Assembly (NCBI RefSeq): GCF_002737755.1
Contig: NZ_PEGH01000008.1
Location: forward strand, 124,001-188,000
From: Caulobacter sp. BP25
GTDB lineage: Bacteria > Pseudomonadota > Alphaproteobacteria > Caulobacterales > Caulobacteraceae
DNA length: 64,000 nucleotides
Reading direction: 5' to 3'
Below the pieces are notes generated by a model. That model was not told where the DNA came from. It saw only the letters and a list, made by a program, of their open reading frames with translations, and did no database searches. A program made the position numbers and the translations under genes. Of the stretch, positions 44,278-53,540 are shown in pieces; positions within the stretch are counted from its first letter, which is position 1; every line of letters begins with the position of its first letter.

Positions 44278-45101
44278 ATGGCGCTGAACAGCATCAATAC
44301 GAACGCCGGGGCCCTGATCGCCCTGCAAAATCTGAACTCGACCAACGCCGAACTCGGCACCGTCCAGCAGCGTATCAACACCGGTAAGAAGGTGGGCAGC
44401 GCCAAGGACAACGGCGCTATCTGGGCCACGGCCAAGACGCAGTCGGCCAACGCTCAATCGCTGAACGCCGTGAAGGACTCGCTGCAACGCGGTCAGTCCA
44501 CCATCGACGTGGCCCTGGCGGCCGGCGACACCATCACCGACCTGCTTGGCAAGATGAAGGAAAAGGCCCTGGCCGCTTCCGACACTTCGCTGAACTCGGC
44601 CGCGTTTAAGGCGCTGAACGCCGACTTCGTGTCGCTGCGCGACCAGATCACCAAGGCCGCCACCAACTCGAAATTCAACGGTGTTAGCCTGGCCGACGGC
44701 AAGACCAACACCATGACGTTCTTGGCCAACTCGGATGGCTCGGGCGTCACGGTGAACGCTCAAAACCTGTCTCTGGGGGGCTGGGCATCTCCACTGCGGC
44801 TGTCGGCTTCGCGACGGCCTCCGCTGCTAAGACGATGATCGCGACCCTCGACGCCGCCATCGGCACCGCCACCAACAAGCTGGCCGCCCTGGGCACCAGC
44901 TCGGTCGGCCTCGACACCCACCTGACCTTCATCGGCAAGCTGCAAGACAGCCTGGACGCCGGTGTCGGCAACCTGGTGGACGCCGACCTGGCCAAGGAAA
45001 GCGCCAAGCTGCAGTCGCTGCAAACCAAGCAGCAACTGGGTATCCAAGCGCTGTCGATCGCGAACTCTTCGAGCTCGTCGATCCTGAGCCTGTTCCGCTA
45101 A
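44278..45101 (+). pseudogene. Flagellin, frameshifted by one missing base near 44775
   Basis: The N-terminal 167 residues have flagellin D0/D1 features ([38 protein letters not shown]). The frame then breaks at LSLGG within a run of six G. The rest continues in another frame from [23 protein letters not shown] to the D0 end [14 protein letters not shown] at 45101. Total 824 bases, one short; restored length would be 274 residues, normal for Caulobacter flagellins. It is a single gene, whereas flagellin clusters in the genus usually hold several. Confidence 0.85.
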
Positions 45102-45138
45102 GAGAACGAAGCGTCGGCGTTCGCGCCGGCCGCTTTCT

Positions 45139-45170
45139 AGGGCGAGCCTTCGGGCTCGCCCTTTTTCTTT
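45139..45170 (+). terminator. Intrinsic terminator of the flagellin gene
   Basis: AGGGCGAGCC and GGCTCGCCCT form a perfect 10-bp stem with a TTCG tetraloop, followed by TTTTTCTTT. It ends just before the convergent carboxylesterase stop codon at 45180. Confidence 0.92.
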
Positions 45171-45179
45171 GCTCGGATG

Positions 45180-46795
45180 TCAGGTTCCGAACTGGGTGAA
45201 CGGCACGCGGTTGAAGAACGCTCGCTCGGCCCCCCGCGGGTCGTCTTCCAAGCGCGAGACGTTGTCGAACACCATCGTCTGGCGGCGGTCCAGCGTGTAG
45301 GGCTCCCAGCGGGGCAGGCTTGCGCCATTTGGATCGCCGGTGCGGGCAAACGCGATGAAGGCGTCGCTCATCGTGTTCGACATGGCGACCGACTCCGGCC
45401 CCGTCCCGATGATCGAGCCCTTGGCATCCAGCGTGCCGAACACCAGGCCGATGTCGATCGTATGCGGCGCGCCGAAGATCCCGCCCTGGATCGGCGACTT
45501 CCAGTTGACCTGATAGACATAGGCCGGCGCGCCGGCGCGGGCCCGCTCCTCGGCCTGGATGATCGCCGCCTTCCACGAGCGCCCGGCGGTCGAGGCGGCG
45601 AAATAGACGTCGGCCGGCGAATAGGTCGGATAGGTCTGGCGATAGAAGGCGACCACCGTCTCGGGGGCGATGTCGATGCGGGCGTTGAACTGGCCCGGCA
45701 GCCTGGCGATCACCTCGTCCCAGGTCTGGGGGAAGGCCTTGGCGTCCCAGCCGATGAAGCCCTTGGTCTCGTCGTGGGTGTTGCCGACCATCATCGGGAT
45801 CGACAGGCTCTGGGGCGCGGCGTCGGGGAAGAACGGGTGGCGGGTCAGCGACCGCTGGTCCAGCACAGGACCCACATAGACCCCGCCCGATCCGGCGATC
45901 GGATCGACCGCCTTCAGCCCCGCCAGCATCTCGGCGGCGGGCAGGGCGCGCAGGGCGGCCAGGTCCTTGATCCCCAGCTTGTCGAGGAAGGCTTTCGCGC
46001 GCTTGGTCGCGTTGAACGGACCGCCCACGGTGACCTGCTGGCCGCTCATGGTGGCGGCGCGGTGGAACAGGCCCTTGGCGGCGGGCATGGCCATCAGGGT
46101 GGCGATCTTGGCCCCGCCGCCGGACTGGCCAAACAGCATGACGCAATCGGGATCGCCGCCGAATCTGGCGATATTGTCGCGCACCCACTGCAGGGCCAGC
46201 ACCAGATCCAACTGGCCGGCATTGCCGCTGTCGGCCACCGAGGGGTCGTTGAACAGGCGCGCCAGGTACAGATAGCCGAAGGCGTTGAGGCGGTGATTGA
46301 CGGTCACCACCACGACGTCGCCGCGCTTGGCCAGCTTTGTCCCCTCATACCAGGGGCTGCCCCCGAACCGCCGTTATAGGCGCCGCCGTGGATGTAGAAC
46401 ATCACCGGCCGCTTGACCCCATCGGCGAGGCCGTCCTTGCGCGAGGCCTTGGCCGGGGTCCAGACATTGAGGAACAGGCAGTCTTCCGAGAGGGTCTCGC
46501 CCTCCTCGCCCTTGCCGGTCTGCATCGAGGCCGGACCATAGGCCAGGGCGTCCTTCACCTCGGTCCAGGGCTCGGGTTTGACCGGCGGCATGAACCGCCG
46601 CGCGCCGCCTGTGTCGGCCCCGTAGCGCAGACCCTTGAAGACGCTGACCCCGTCCTGGACGTAGCCGCGCACCTTGCCGTTGGTGGTCGCCACCACCGGC
46701 GAGCGCGCCTCTGCAGCGACGCCCGCACGGGGCAGGGCGGCGTAGGCCGTCAGCGCGGCGGCGCCGGTGATCAGGGTGCGGCGGGTGGCGGGCAT
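45180..46795 (-). pseudogene. Type B carboxylesterase, frameshifted by one missing base near 46364
   Basis: The N-terminal part (46304-46795) has a Tat/Sec-type signal (RRTLITGAAALTAYAALPRAGVAA) and the oxyanion segment YIHGGAYNGGSG, then derails after a run of five G. The other frame (45180-46313) continues VVVTVNHRLNAFGY, LFGQSGGGAK (catalytic Ser), GNTHDETKGF (Glu) and GAPHTIDIG (His). Total 1616 bases, one short of whole codons. A restored ~538-residue secreted esterase of the para-nitrobenzyl-esterase family is expected. Confidence 0.85.
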
Positions 46796-46876
46796 CGGGT
46801 TTCCTCCGGCGCTTTCTGACGAGCGTACCCGTCAGAGGTAGCATGTAGCGTGACACCGGTAGCAACCCTTTCCTGC

Positions 46877-47404
46877 CTATCCCAGCTTCGAAAGCGGCGT
46901 CTGGCGGCGGGCGATGTCGGCGAGGCCGTCGAGCCATGCCTGGTGGGCGTTGAGCATAGGGTTGGGGCTAGTGGCCGCCAGGTCGCGCGCCGGCGCTCCG
47001 ATCTGAGTTTCCTGGGTCAGTATCCGCACGCGGTCGCCGGATAGATCCTCGATCAGCCAGGCGTGGTGGACGTCCAGGCGCTGATCGCCTTCGCCTTCCA
47101 CCCAACCGTGCCAGGCGATCCGGGCCGGAGCGCCATCACGCGGCGGCACATGCTCGACAACCTCGCCTTCGACGAGAAAGCCGAAGGTGGTGAACCGAAA
47201 GCGGGCGCCGGCCGACAGGTCTGGTCCCGATTGATTATGAAGGATCACATCCGAAGCATTGGCATAGTAGTCGGGCCAGGCGGTCGCCGTGTTCAGGTAT
47301 GGCCACACCTGAGCCGTTGAAAGTTGGGGGACGATGATCTCGTTGGAGACGAAGTTATCGGTGGTCCCGGGGAGATAGCCCTCGGGCCAGATGATCGCGT
47401 TCAT
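46877..47404 (-). CDS. SRPBCC-like (polyketide cyclase/START-fold) protein
   Basis: A 175-residue protein with the pattern VPQLSTAQVWPYLNTATAWPDYYANAS and GARFRFTTFGFLVEGEVVEHVPP, typical of SRPBCC hydrophobic-ligand-binding domains. The ATG at 47404 has AAGG 8 bases upstream; a TTG at 47410 is less likely. It is divergent from the LysR gene, whose candidate operator lies between them, so LysR probably controls it. The ligand is unknown. Confidence 0.75.
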   Translation of the reverse strand: MNAIIWPEGYLPGTTDNFVSNEIIVPQLSTAQVWPYLNTATAWPDYYANASDVILHNQSGPDLSAGARFRFTTFGFLVEGEVVEHVPPRDGAPARIAWHGWVEGEGDQRLDVHHAWLIEDLSGDRVRILTQETQIGAPARDLAATSPNPMLNAHQAWLDGLADIARRQTPLSKLG

Positions 47405-47475
47405 GGGCAAGACCTTTTTGGGCTTGGAAACCGTCCGGAGTGGACAGGAGGACCCATGCGCTCTATTCGTTCATA

Positions 47476-47486
47476 ACGATAATCGT
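47476..47486. promoter_or_regulatory. Candidate LysR-type operator
   Basis: ACGAT-A-ATCGT is a perfect dyad in a 105-base gap between the divergent SRPBCC and LysR genes, within an AT-rich stretch. LysR regulators commonly bind a T-N11-A dyad near a divergent promoter. Confidence 0.5.
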
Positions 47487-47509
47487 AATATTTTATTGGA
47501 TCCATCACG

Positions 47510-48415
47510 CTGCGCGATATCAGAACGCTGGACCTGAATTTGCTGAAGACGCTGGACGCTTTGCTGGACGAGTGCAGCGTTACGCGGGCGGCCGAGCGGC
47601 TGGCCCTGACACAGCCGGCGGTCAGCGGAATGCTGGCGCGACTACGGGACAGTTTCGATGATCCCTTGTTCGTCCGCGCTCAACGGGGCGTGGCGCCCAC
47701 GCCGCGCGCATTGGAGTTGGCGGGGCCGATCAAACAGATTCTGAGCCAGGCCGAGGCTTTGCTACGGCCGCCGATCTTTGATCCGGCGAAGGCCTCCTTC
47801 ACCCTGGGCTTGGCCGCCACCGACTATGCATTGCAGGCCATTGTCGCACCTTTCATCGCGGCGTTGCGCCGACGTGCGCCGGGGATCACGGTGGCCGTGC
47901 GGCCGATGGAGGATGACCGCGTCTTGACGCAACTGGAACGCGGCGAGGTCGATATCGCGTTCATGACGCCGGATACCGCGCCGCCCGACTTATACGGCCG
48001 CCGGCTGTTTGATGAGCGCTATGTTTGCGCCATGAGGTCCGATCACCCCGATGCGGCGGACCTGTCTCTGGATCGCTTCTGCGCGCTGGACCATGCGCTG
48101 GTGTCTTATTCCGGCGGGGCCTTCTTCGGGGTGACCGACGCGGCGCTGGACAAGATCGGCCGGCGGCGGCGTGTCGCCGTGTCGGTCACCAGCTTCCTCG
48201 TCTTGCTGGAGGTGCTGCGCACCACCGACCTCATTGCGGTGGCCCCGCGCCGACTACTTTCCGAGGTCGACGGCCTTATCTTCCAGACGCCGCCGATCGA
48301 GATTCCAGGCTTTGCCAAGCTGGCTGTCTGGCATGAGCGGACCCACCGCGATCCAGCCCGCGCCTGGGTCCGAGACCTTCTGTTCCAGGTCGGCGCCGAT
48401 CCGATGACCCCCTAA
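47510..48415 (+). CDS. LysR-family regulator with non-canonical start
   Basis: About 301 residues: wHTH (TLDLNLLKTLDALLDECSVTRAAERLALTQPAVSGMLARLR) and a substrate-binding domain. No ATG or GTG precedes the HTH in frame; the first TTG (47540) would cut into helix 1. A CTG at 47510, giving L-R-D-I-R-T-L-D-L-N, with GGA 9 bases upstream, fits family N-termini best. Either an unusual CTG start or a lost start codon is implied. It is divergent from the SRPBCC gene and convergent with the GH5 gene by 4 bases. Confidence 0.75.
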   Translation: MRDIRTLDLNLLKTLDALLDECSVTRAAERLALTQPAVSGMLARLRDSFDDPLFVRAQRGVAPTPRALELAGPIKQILSQAEALLRPPIFDPAKASFTLGLAATDYALQAIVAPFIAALRRRAPGITVAVRPMEDDRVLTQLERGEVDIAFMTPDTAPPDLYGRRLFDERYVCAMRSDHPDAADLSLDRFCALDHALVSYSGGAFFGVTDAALDKIGRRRRVAVSVTSFLVLLEVLRTTDLIAVAPRRLLSEVDGLIFQTPPIEIPGFAKLAVWHERTHRDPARAWVRDLLFQVGADPMTP

Positions 48416-49737
48416 AGCCCCTTCACCGCAGCGGCATGCTCGGCGATCACCGCCAGGGTCGAGGCGTCGGCGTCGAACACGCCAAACAGGCCCTGCTCTT
48501 CCTGCGGAGGATCGCCAACATAGCTCTTGTCGCCCTTCTTGAACCAGGCGTCTGGTTGCTGAGCGCGGCCCTCGCCGTTCCAGGCCCAGAAGTTGACGCC
48601 CGCCACCGGCCCACCGGCCTTCATGTCGGCCAGGGCCAGGTCCAGCATCGTCTTGTAGAAGCGGTCGCGATAGGTGGTTGGCGAGCCCGGCGCGAACTGC
48701 CGACCATCCCGGATCAGGCCGAATTCCTCGATGGTCAGAGGCTTGTTCAGGCGCTTGGCCAGGGCGATGTGCTGGGCGACATAGTCGCGGCACTTCTGTT
48801 CGCCCGCCGCGTAGGTCGAGGGCTGGTCGGTCATGCTGATCCAGCCCCAGTTGTTGGGCCAGATGTGGATGGTCATGTAGTCGATCACCGGCGGGGCGTG
48901 GGCGTCGACGACGCAGGACTCAAGGCCCATGCAGCCCATGGTTCCTTCGCTGCCTGTGCTGACCAGGTGCTGGTTGTCCAGGCGCTTGATCAGGCTGGCC
49001 GTGTCGCGGATCCAGGCCTGGTAAGCGGGCATGTTGCTTTGGCCAAAAGCGTCCGAGCCGCCGGGCCGCGGCTCGTTGGCCAGCTGCCAGGCCATGATGG
49101 TCGGATCGTCGCGATAGGGCTTGCCGGTCACGGTGCTGACCCGGCCGACCAGGCTCGTCACATAGTGGCGGAAGAGCGCGTTGGCCTTCTGGTTAGCGTA
49201 GAACCGGGCCGAATAGTCCGCATACTGAGGCCAGGGATAGGCCGGGTCGCCCTGCTGGAACCACGGGCCGTCGCCCACCCAGTTCAGATAGGCCGGCATG
49301 CCGCCCGACCAGTCCCAGAAATTGTTGACGTAGATGACCGCCTTCATGTCGCGCTTGGCCATCTCGGCCAGGGCGACGTCCAGGCCTTTCAGCAGGTCGG
49401 CGTTATAGTCCTCGCCCGGCCCCCGGAAAGTGGGGTCCATAGCCACCTTAGCGGGAGACTGCTCGCCCGCGCCGAGGATGCGCAGGTTGGTCACCCCCAT
49501 GGCCTTCAGGCGATCCAGCTCCCGGCGCAGGCGCCCCAGGTCGCCATAGCCGGCCGGCGCGCCCAGCCAGGCGGCGTACCAGACATTGGTCCCGGCGAAG
49601 CGATAGGGCTTGCCATCGAGCATCAGCCGGCCGTCCTTGACGGTCACGAACCCTTTGGGCGGCGCCGGCGCCTTGGCCGCTCCGATCGCGGGCAGGGCCG
49701 CTGCGGCGGCGATCAGGTGGCGGCGGGAAAGTGTCAT
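48412..49737 (-). CDS. GH5 beta-mannanase-like glycosidase, exported
   Basis: A 441-residue enzyme with a Tat-type signal (SRRHLIAAAAALPAIGAAKA). The (beta/alpha)8 fold has the acid/base Glu in WQLANEPRPGG near residue 195 and the nucleophile Glu in LTIEEFGL near 325. FAGTNVWYAAWLGAP and YVNNFWDWSGG match endo-beta-1,4-mannanases (GH5_7-like). The ATG at 49737 precedes the signal; 14 extra upstream codons are rejected. A LacI-type operator lies 52 bases upstream, matching those of the TonB/GH35 locus. Confidence 0.88.
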   Translation of the reverse strand: MTLSRRHLIAAAAALPAIGAAKAPAPPKGFVTVKDGRLMLDGKPYRFAGTNVWYAAWLGAPAGYGDLGRLRRELDRLKAMGVTNLRILGAGEQSPAKVAMDPTFRGPGEDYNADLLKGLDVALAEMAKRDMKAVIYVNNFWDWSGGMPAYLNWVGDGPWFQQGDPAYPWPQYADYSARFYANQKANALFRHYVTSLVGRVSTVTGKPYRDDPTIMAWQLANEPRPGGSDAFGQSNMPAYQAWIRDTASLIKRLDNQHLVSTGSEGTMGCMGLESCVVDAHAPPVIDYMTIHIWPNNWGWISMTDQPSTYAAGEQKCRDYVAQHIALAKRLNKPLTIEEFGLIRDGRQFAPGSPTTYRDRFYKTMLDLALADMKAGGPVAGVNFWAWNGEGRAQQPDAWFKKGDKSYVGDPPQEEQGLFGVFDADASTLAVIAEHAAAVKGL

Positions 49738-49789
49738 GGCGTCCTCCGACGAACCTCTCAGGGCTCTCGGCGCGCACAATGCCGTGAGC

Positions 49790-49803
49790 TGATAGCGCTA
49801 TCA
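49790..49803. promoter_or_regulatory. LacI-type operator before the GH5 mannanase
   Basis: TGATAGCGCTATCA is a perfect 14-bp palindrome, identical to the core at 34366-34387, located 53-66 bases before the ATG of the divergent GH5 gene. Confidence 0.85.
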
Positions 49804-49865
49804 ACAGCGTGGTGCTCGATCTTTTCCGAGGTGGGGCTATGCCGGTGGAAAGAGGACGCTTGCCT

Positions 49866-50147
49866 CTACCTCTGCTCTAGGCCGTGCCAAACGCGCGAGA
49901 CAAAGACGCCCCGTGCGTCCGTTTCGTAACGGACGACATAGCGCGATCCTCCGAACGGCACGATCAGCTCCCTGACCCCGCCGCCGACCAACCGGTCGCG
50001 CTCGGAGTATTCAGCCAACCGCTCGAAGTTCGCCTGCAATTGAGCGATCAACCGCCTCGCGGCGTCGGAGTTCTTCTCGAACAGGAAATCGTGGAGCCGC
50101 TCAATATCGAGGCGTGCAGCATTGGTGAGATAGACCGCGCGGCGCAG
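49866..50147 (-). CDS. ParE/RelE-family toxin-like protein
   Basis: About 93 residues from the likely start. VYLTNAARLDIERLHDFLF near the N-terminus and ERLAEYSERDRLVGGGVRELIVPFGGSRYVVRYETDARGVFVSRVWH are typical of ParE (gyrase-targeting) or RelE folds. No ATG, GTG or TTG lies near the right place; the CTG at 50147 or coupling to the antitoxin stop is assumed. It follows the antitoxin with a 4-base gap. Confidence 0.75.
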   Translation of the reverse strand: MRRAVYLTNAARLDIERLHDFLFEKNSDAARRLIAQLQANFERLAEYSERDRLVGGGVRELIVPFGGSRYVVRYETDARGVFVSRVWHGLEQR

Positions 50148-50151
50148 GGGG

Positions 50152-50406
50152 CTAACGACGATGGCGGGCCAAAAGACTATCGCGGACGTCAGCCCAGGGG
50201 GTGAGCGCGCCCTTGCTGTGCGCTGCGTCGAGGATAGCGCGATCAAGAGCGGGATCGGGGTCGACCGCCACACGCGTCGCGTCTTCCGCCTCGCGGTCTA
50301 TCAGCAGGGCGGCGTAGTCTTCGGGCGACATGCCGAGCCGATCAGCCAAGGCCTTCAGCTTCTCGGCGTGTTGCGCGCCTAGATGAATGTCGAAGCCATC
50401 GGCCAT
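50152..50406 (-). CDS. ParD-like antitoxin
   Basis: An 84-residue protein. The N-terminus (FDIHLGAQHAEKLKALADRLGMSPEDYAALLI) fits a ribbon-helix-helix DNA-binding start, and the acidic/basic C-terminus (WADVRDSLLARHRR) would bind the toxin. The toxin gene follows immediately, forming a type II toxin-antitoxin pair. Stability of the region and autoregulation are expected from the family. Confidence 0.75.
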   Translation of the reverse strand: MADGFDIHLGAQHAEKLKALADRLGMSPEDYAALLIDREAEDATRVAVDPDPALDRAILDAAHSKGALTPWADVRDSLLARHRR

Positions 50407-50444
50407 GGGCGGAGAATCCCGCCGATGGCCGATGGCGTCAAGGC

Positions 50445-53400
50445 TTACAGGTTCAGCAGGGCCGGGTCGCCGCCCTGGGCGGTGATGTTGACGCTGAGCG
50501 CCCGCTCCACAGCGAAACGCAGTAGGGCGTGGGGGCCGCCGGCCTTGGGGCCGGTGCCCGACAGGCCCTCGCCGCCGAACGGCTGGACGCCGACGACCGC
50601 GCCGGTCATCGAGCGGTTGACGTAGGCGTTGCCGGCCGGGACCAGGCGCTGGACGTCGGCCGCGAAGCTCTCGATCCGCGAGTGGATGCCCAGGGTCAGG
50701 CCATAGCGGCGTGCCGCCAGGGCGCCGGCGACCTTGTCCAGATCCTCCGGCTTGTAGCGGACCACGTGCAGGATCGGGCCGAAAACCTCGCGCTCCAGGA
50801 AGTCGGCGGAGGGAATCTCGGCCAGGACCGGCGGGAAGAAGGTCCCGCCTGCCGGGGCTGACAGGGCGTGCAGCACCTTGGCCTCGCGCTTGAGGCGTTC
50901 CAGGTGCGTCTCGAGCGTGGCCTTGGCCTCGGCGTCGATGACCGGGCCGACGTCGGTGACGGCCAGGGCCGGATCGCCCAAAACGAGCGCGTCCATCGCG
51001 CCCTTCAGGCCCTCGATGATGTGGTCGGCGGTGTCGTGCGGCAGGAACAGCAGACGCAGGGCCGAGCAGCGCTGACCGGCCGAGCCGAAGGCCGAGACGA
51101 TCACGTCGTCGATCACCTGCTCGCGCTGCGCCGTCGTGTCGACGAACATGCCGTTGAGGCCGCCGGTCTCGGCGATGAACGGCACGATCGGACCTTGGCG
51201 CTGAGCGAGAGTCTGGTTGATCCGCCAGGCGGTGTCGGTGCCGCCGGTGAAGGCGACGCCGTCCAGGCCCTCGTGGGCGACCAGGGCCGCGCCGACGGTC
51301 TCGCCGCGACCGGGCAGCAGGGCCAGCAGGCGCGGGTCAAGGCCAGCGGCGTGATAGAGCTTCACGGCCTCATAGGCGATCAGCGGGGTCTGCTCGGCGG
51401 GCTTGGCCAGCACGGCGTTGCCGGCCGCCAGGGCGGCGGCGATCTGGCCGGTGAAGATTGCCAGCGGGAAGTTCCACGGGCTGATGCAGACGAAGACCCC
51501 GCGCCCGGCCAGGCGCAGGCTGTTGGTCTCGCCGACCGGGCCCTTCAGAATCTCGCCGGCGCCGAACTGGTCCTCGGCGAGCACGGCGTAGTAGCGGCAG
51601 AAGTCGACCGCCTCGCGGACCTCGGCGATGCCGTCCGACAGGGTCTTGCCGGCCTCGCGCGAGAGGATGGCGATCAGGCGCTCTATATTGGCTTCCAGCG
51701 CATCGGCCATGGCGCGCAGCACCTGGGCGCGGGCGGCGCCGCCGACGCGATCCCAGGAGACTTGCGCGACGCGAGCCAGGCGGAAGGCCTCGTCGATCTG
51801 CGCCGGCTGGGCCTCGGAGACGGCGCCGACCACGCGAGCGTCGTCGGCGGGGGCGACCACCGGCAGGGGCGGGGTTCCGACGGCTAGCTTACCGCCGACC
51901 AGCGGACCGGCCGATAGGGTCTCGGCGTCGATCGCCGCGACGGCGGCGGCCAGGCGCTCGCGATCGGCTTTCACCGACAGATCGAGGCCAGCGCTGTTGC
52001 GGCGGCGCGGGCCGTAGACCTGGATCGGCGTCGGGATCTTGGCGTGGCGGTCGGGGTGGGCCTCGACGGTGTCGATCGGGTCGGTGACGACCTTCTCGAC
52101 CGGCACGCGCTCGTCCAGCAGAGCATGGACGAACGAGGTGTTGGCGCCGTTCTCCAGCAGGCGGCGGACCAGGTAGGGCAGCAGGTCCTCGTGACCGCCC
52201 ACGGGGGCGTAGGCCCGTAGCGTGATGCCGTCATAGAGGTCGTCGGCGGCCTTGTAGAGCGCCTCGCCCATGCCGTGCAGGCGCTGGTGCTCGATGCGTA
52301 CGCCGGCGTTCTTGGCCATGCGGACCACTGCGGCCAGGGTGTGGGCGTTGTGGGTGGCGAACTGGGCGTAGAGGCCCGGCGCGGCGTCGATCAGCGCCTT
52401 GGCGTTGACCAGGTAAGACAGGTCCGTGGCCGGCTTGGTCGTATAGACCGGATAGTCGAGGCGGCCGGCGACCTGGGCGCGCTTGACCTCGCTGTCCCAG
52501 TAGGCGCCCTTGACCAGGCGCACCATCAGGCGGCGGCCGGTCGCTTCCGACAGGGCGCGCAGGCGGGCGATCACCTCGCCGCAGCGCTTCTGGTAGGCCT
52601 GGACGGCCAGGCCCAGGCCCTTCCATTCGCCCAGCTCCGGCTCGCGGCACAGCTTGTCCAGCAGCTTCAGCGACAGGGCCAGACGATCGGCCTCCTCGGC
52701 GTCGATCGTGAAGTTGATGTCGTAGCGGGCGGCGATCTTGGCCAGGCGCAGGGTGCGGGGATAGAGCTCCTCCCACACGCGGTCCTCGTGGGTGGCCTCG
52801 TAGCGCGGGCACAGGGCCGACAGCTTGACCGAGACGCCGTGGCCCTTCTCGGGACCGGCGCGGTTCGACAGCTTGCCCACCGTTTCGATCGCGTCGGCAT
52901 AGGCCTTTTCATAGCGGGCGGCGTCGGCGGCGGTGCGGGCGCCCTCGCCCAGCATGTCGAACGAGCACATGGTGTCCTCGTTCGCCGCGCGCTTGATGGC
53001 GGCCTCGATCGTGCGGCCCAGGACGAACTGCTCGCCCATGATGCGGATGGCTTGGCCGACGGCGGCGCGGATCACCGGCTCGCCCAGACGCCCGGCCAGC
53101 TTCTTGATGAAGCCGGGCATGTTGTTGCGGGCCTCATCGTCGGGCTCGACGATCTTGCCGGTCAGCATCAGGCCCCAGGTCGAGGCGTTGACGAACAGGC
53201 TGTCGCTGCCGCCCAGGTGGCTGGCCCAGTCGGCCGAGCCGATCTTCTCGGCGATCAGCTTGTCGCGGGTGTCGTCGTCGGGCGTGCGCAGCAGGGCCTC
53301 GGCCAGACACATCAGGGCCAGACCCTCGCGGGTGCCCAGGCTGAACTCCTGCAGGAAGCTTTCGACCACGCCCTGCTTGCGGACGCTGCGGCGAGCGCCG

Positions 53401-53540
53401 CGCACCAGCGCTTCGGCTTCGGCGCGGACGGCGGCGCGGTCCTCGCTGGAGAGCGGCGCCTTGGCCAGCAGGTCGGCGATCACGGCGGCTTCGTCGCGAT
53501 ACTTGCCGTCGTCGAGGCTATCCCAGTTCATCACGGGCAT
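50445..53540 (-). CDS. putA: Bifunctional proline dehydrogenase / P5C dehydrogenase PutA
   Basis: A 1031-residue enzyme oxidising proline to glutamate. The PRODH barrel (about 160-470) shows SVKLSALCPRYEA, LMVRLVKGAYWDSEVKRAQ and YVNAKALIDA-like YLVNAKALIDA. The ALDH domain (about 520-1000) has NFPLAIFTGQIAAALAAGNAVLAKPAEQTPL and the catalytic Cys in GSAGQRCSALRLLFLP. It lacks the N-terminal RHH DNA-binding domain of E. coli PutA, so the divergent Lrp-type gene probably regulates it. Confidence 0.95.
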   Translation of the reverse strand: MPVMNWDSLDDGKYRDEAAVIADLLAKAPLSSEDRAAVRAEAEALVRGARRSVRKQGVVESFLQEFSLGTREGLALMCLAEALLRTPDDDTRDKLIAEKIGSADWASHLGGSDSLFVNASTWGLMLTGKIVEPDDEARNNMPGFIKKLAGRLGEPVIRAAVGQAIRIMGEQFVLGRTIEAAIKRAANEDTMCSFDMLGEGARTAADAARYEKAYADAIETVGKLSNRAGPEKGHGVSVKLSALCPRYEATHEDRVWEELYPRTLRLAKIAARYDINFTIDAEEADRLALSLKLLDKLCREPELGEWKGLGLAVQAYQKRCGEVIARLRALSEATGRRLMVRLVKGAYWDSEVKRAQVAGRLDYPVYTTKPATDLSYLVNAKALIDAAPGLYAQFATHNAHTLAAVVRMAKNAGVRIEHQRLHGMGEALYKAADDLYDGITLRAYAPVGGHEDLLPYLVRRLLENGANTSFVHALLDERVPVEKVVTDPIDTVEAHPDRHAKIPTPIQVYGPRRRNSAGLDLSVKADRERLAAAVAAIDAETLSAGPLVGGKLAVGTPPLPVVAPADDARVVGAVSEAQPAQIDEAFRLARVAQVSWDRVGGAARAQVLRAMADALEANIERLIAILSREAGKTLSDGIAEVREAVDFCRYYAVLAEDQFGAGEILKGPVGETNSLRLAGRGVFVCISPWNFPLAIFTGQIAAALAAGNAVLAKPAEQTPLIAYEAVKLYHAAGLDPRLLALLPGRGETVGAALVAHEGLDGVAFTGGTDTAWRINQTLAQRQGPIVPFIAETGGLNGMFVDTTAQREQVIDDVIVSAFGSAGQRCSALRLLFLPHDTADHIIEGLKGAMDALVLGDPALAVTDVGPVIDAEAKATLETHLERLKREAKVLHALSAPAGGTFFPPVLAEIPSADFLEREVFGPILHVVRYKPEDLDKVAGALAARRYGLTLGIHSRIESFAADVQRLVPAGNAYVNRSMTGAVVGVQPFGGEGLSGTGPKAGGPHALLRFAVERALSVNITAQGGDPALLNL

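Noticed and set aside
43971-44450. Minus-strand ORF over the flagellin start
   Set aside because: It runs antisense through flagellin and the AT-rich stretch, has no ribosome site and has odd composition.
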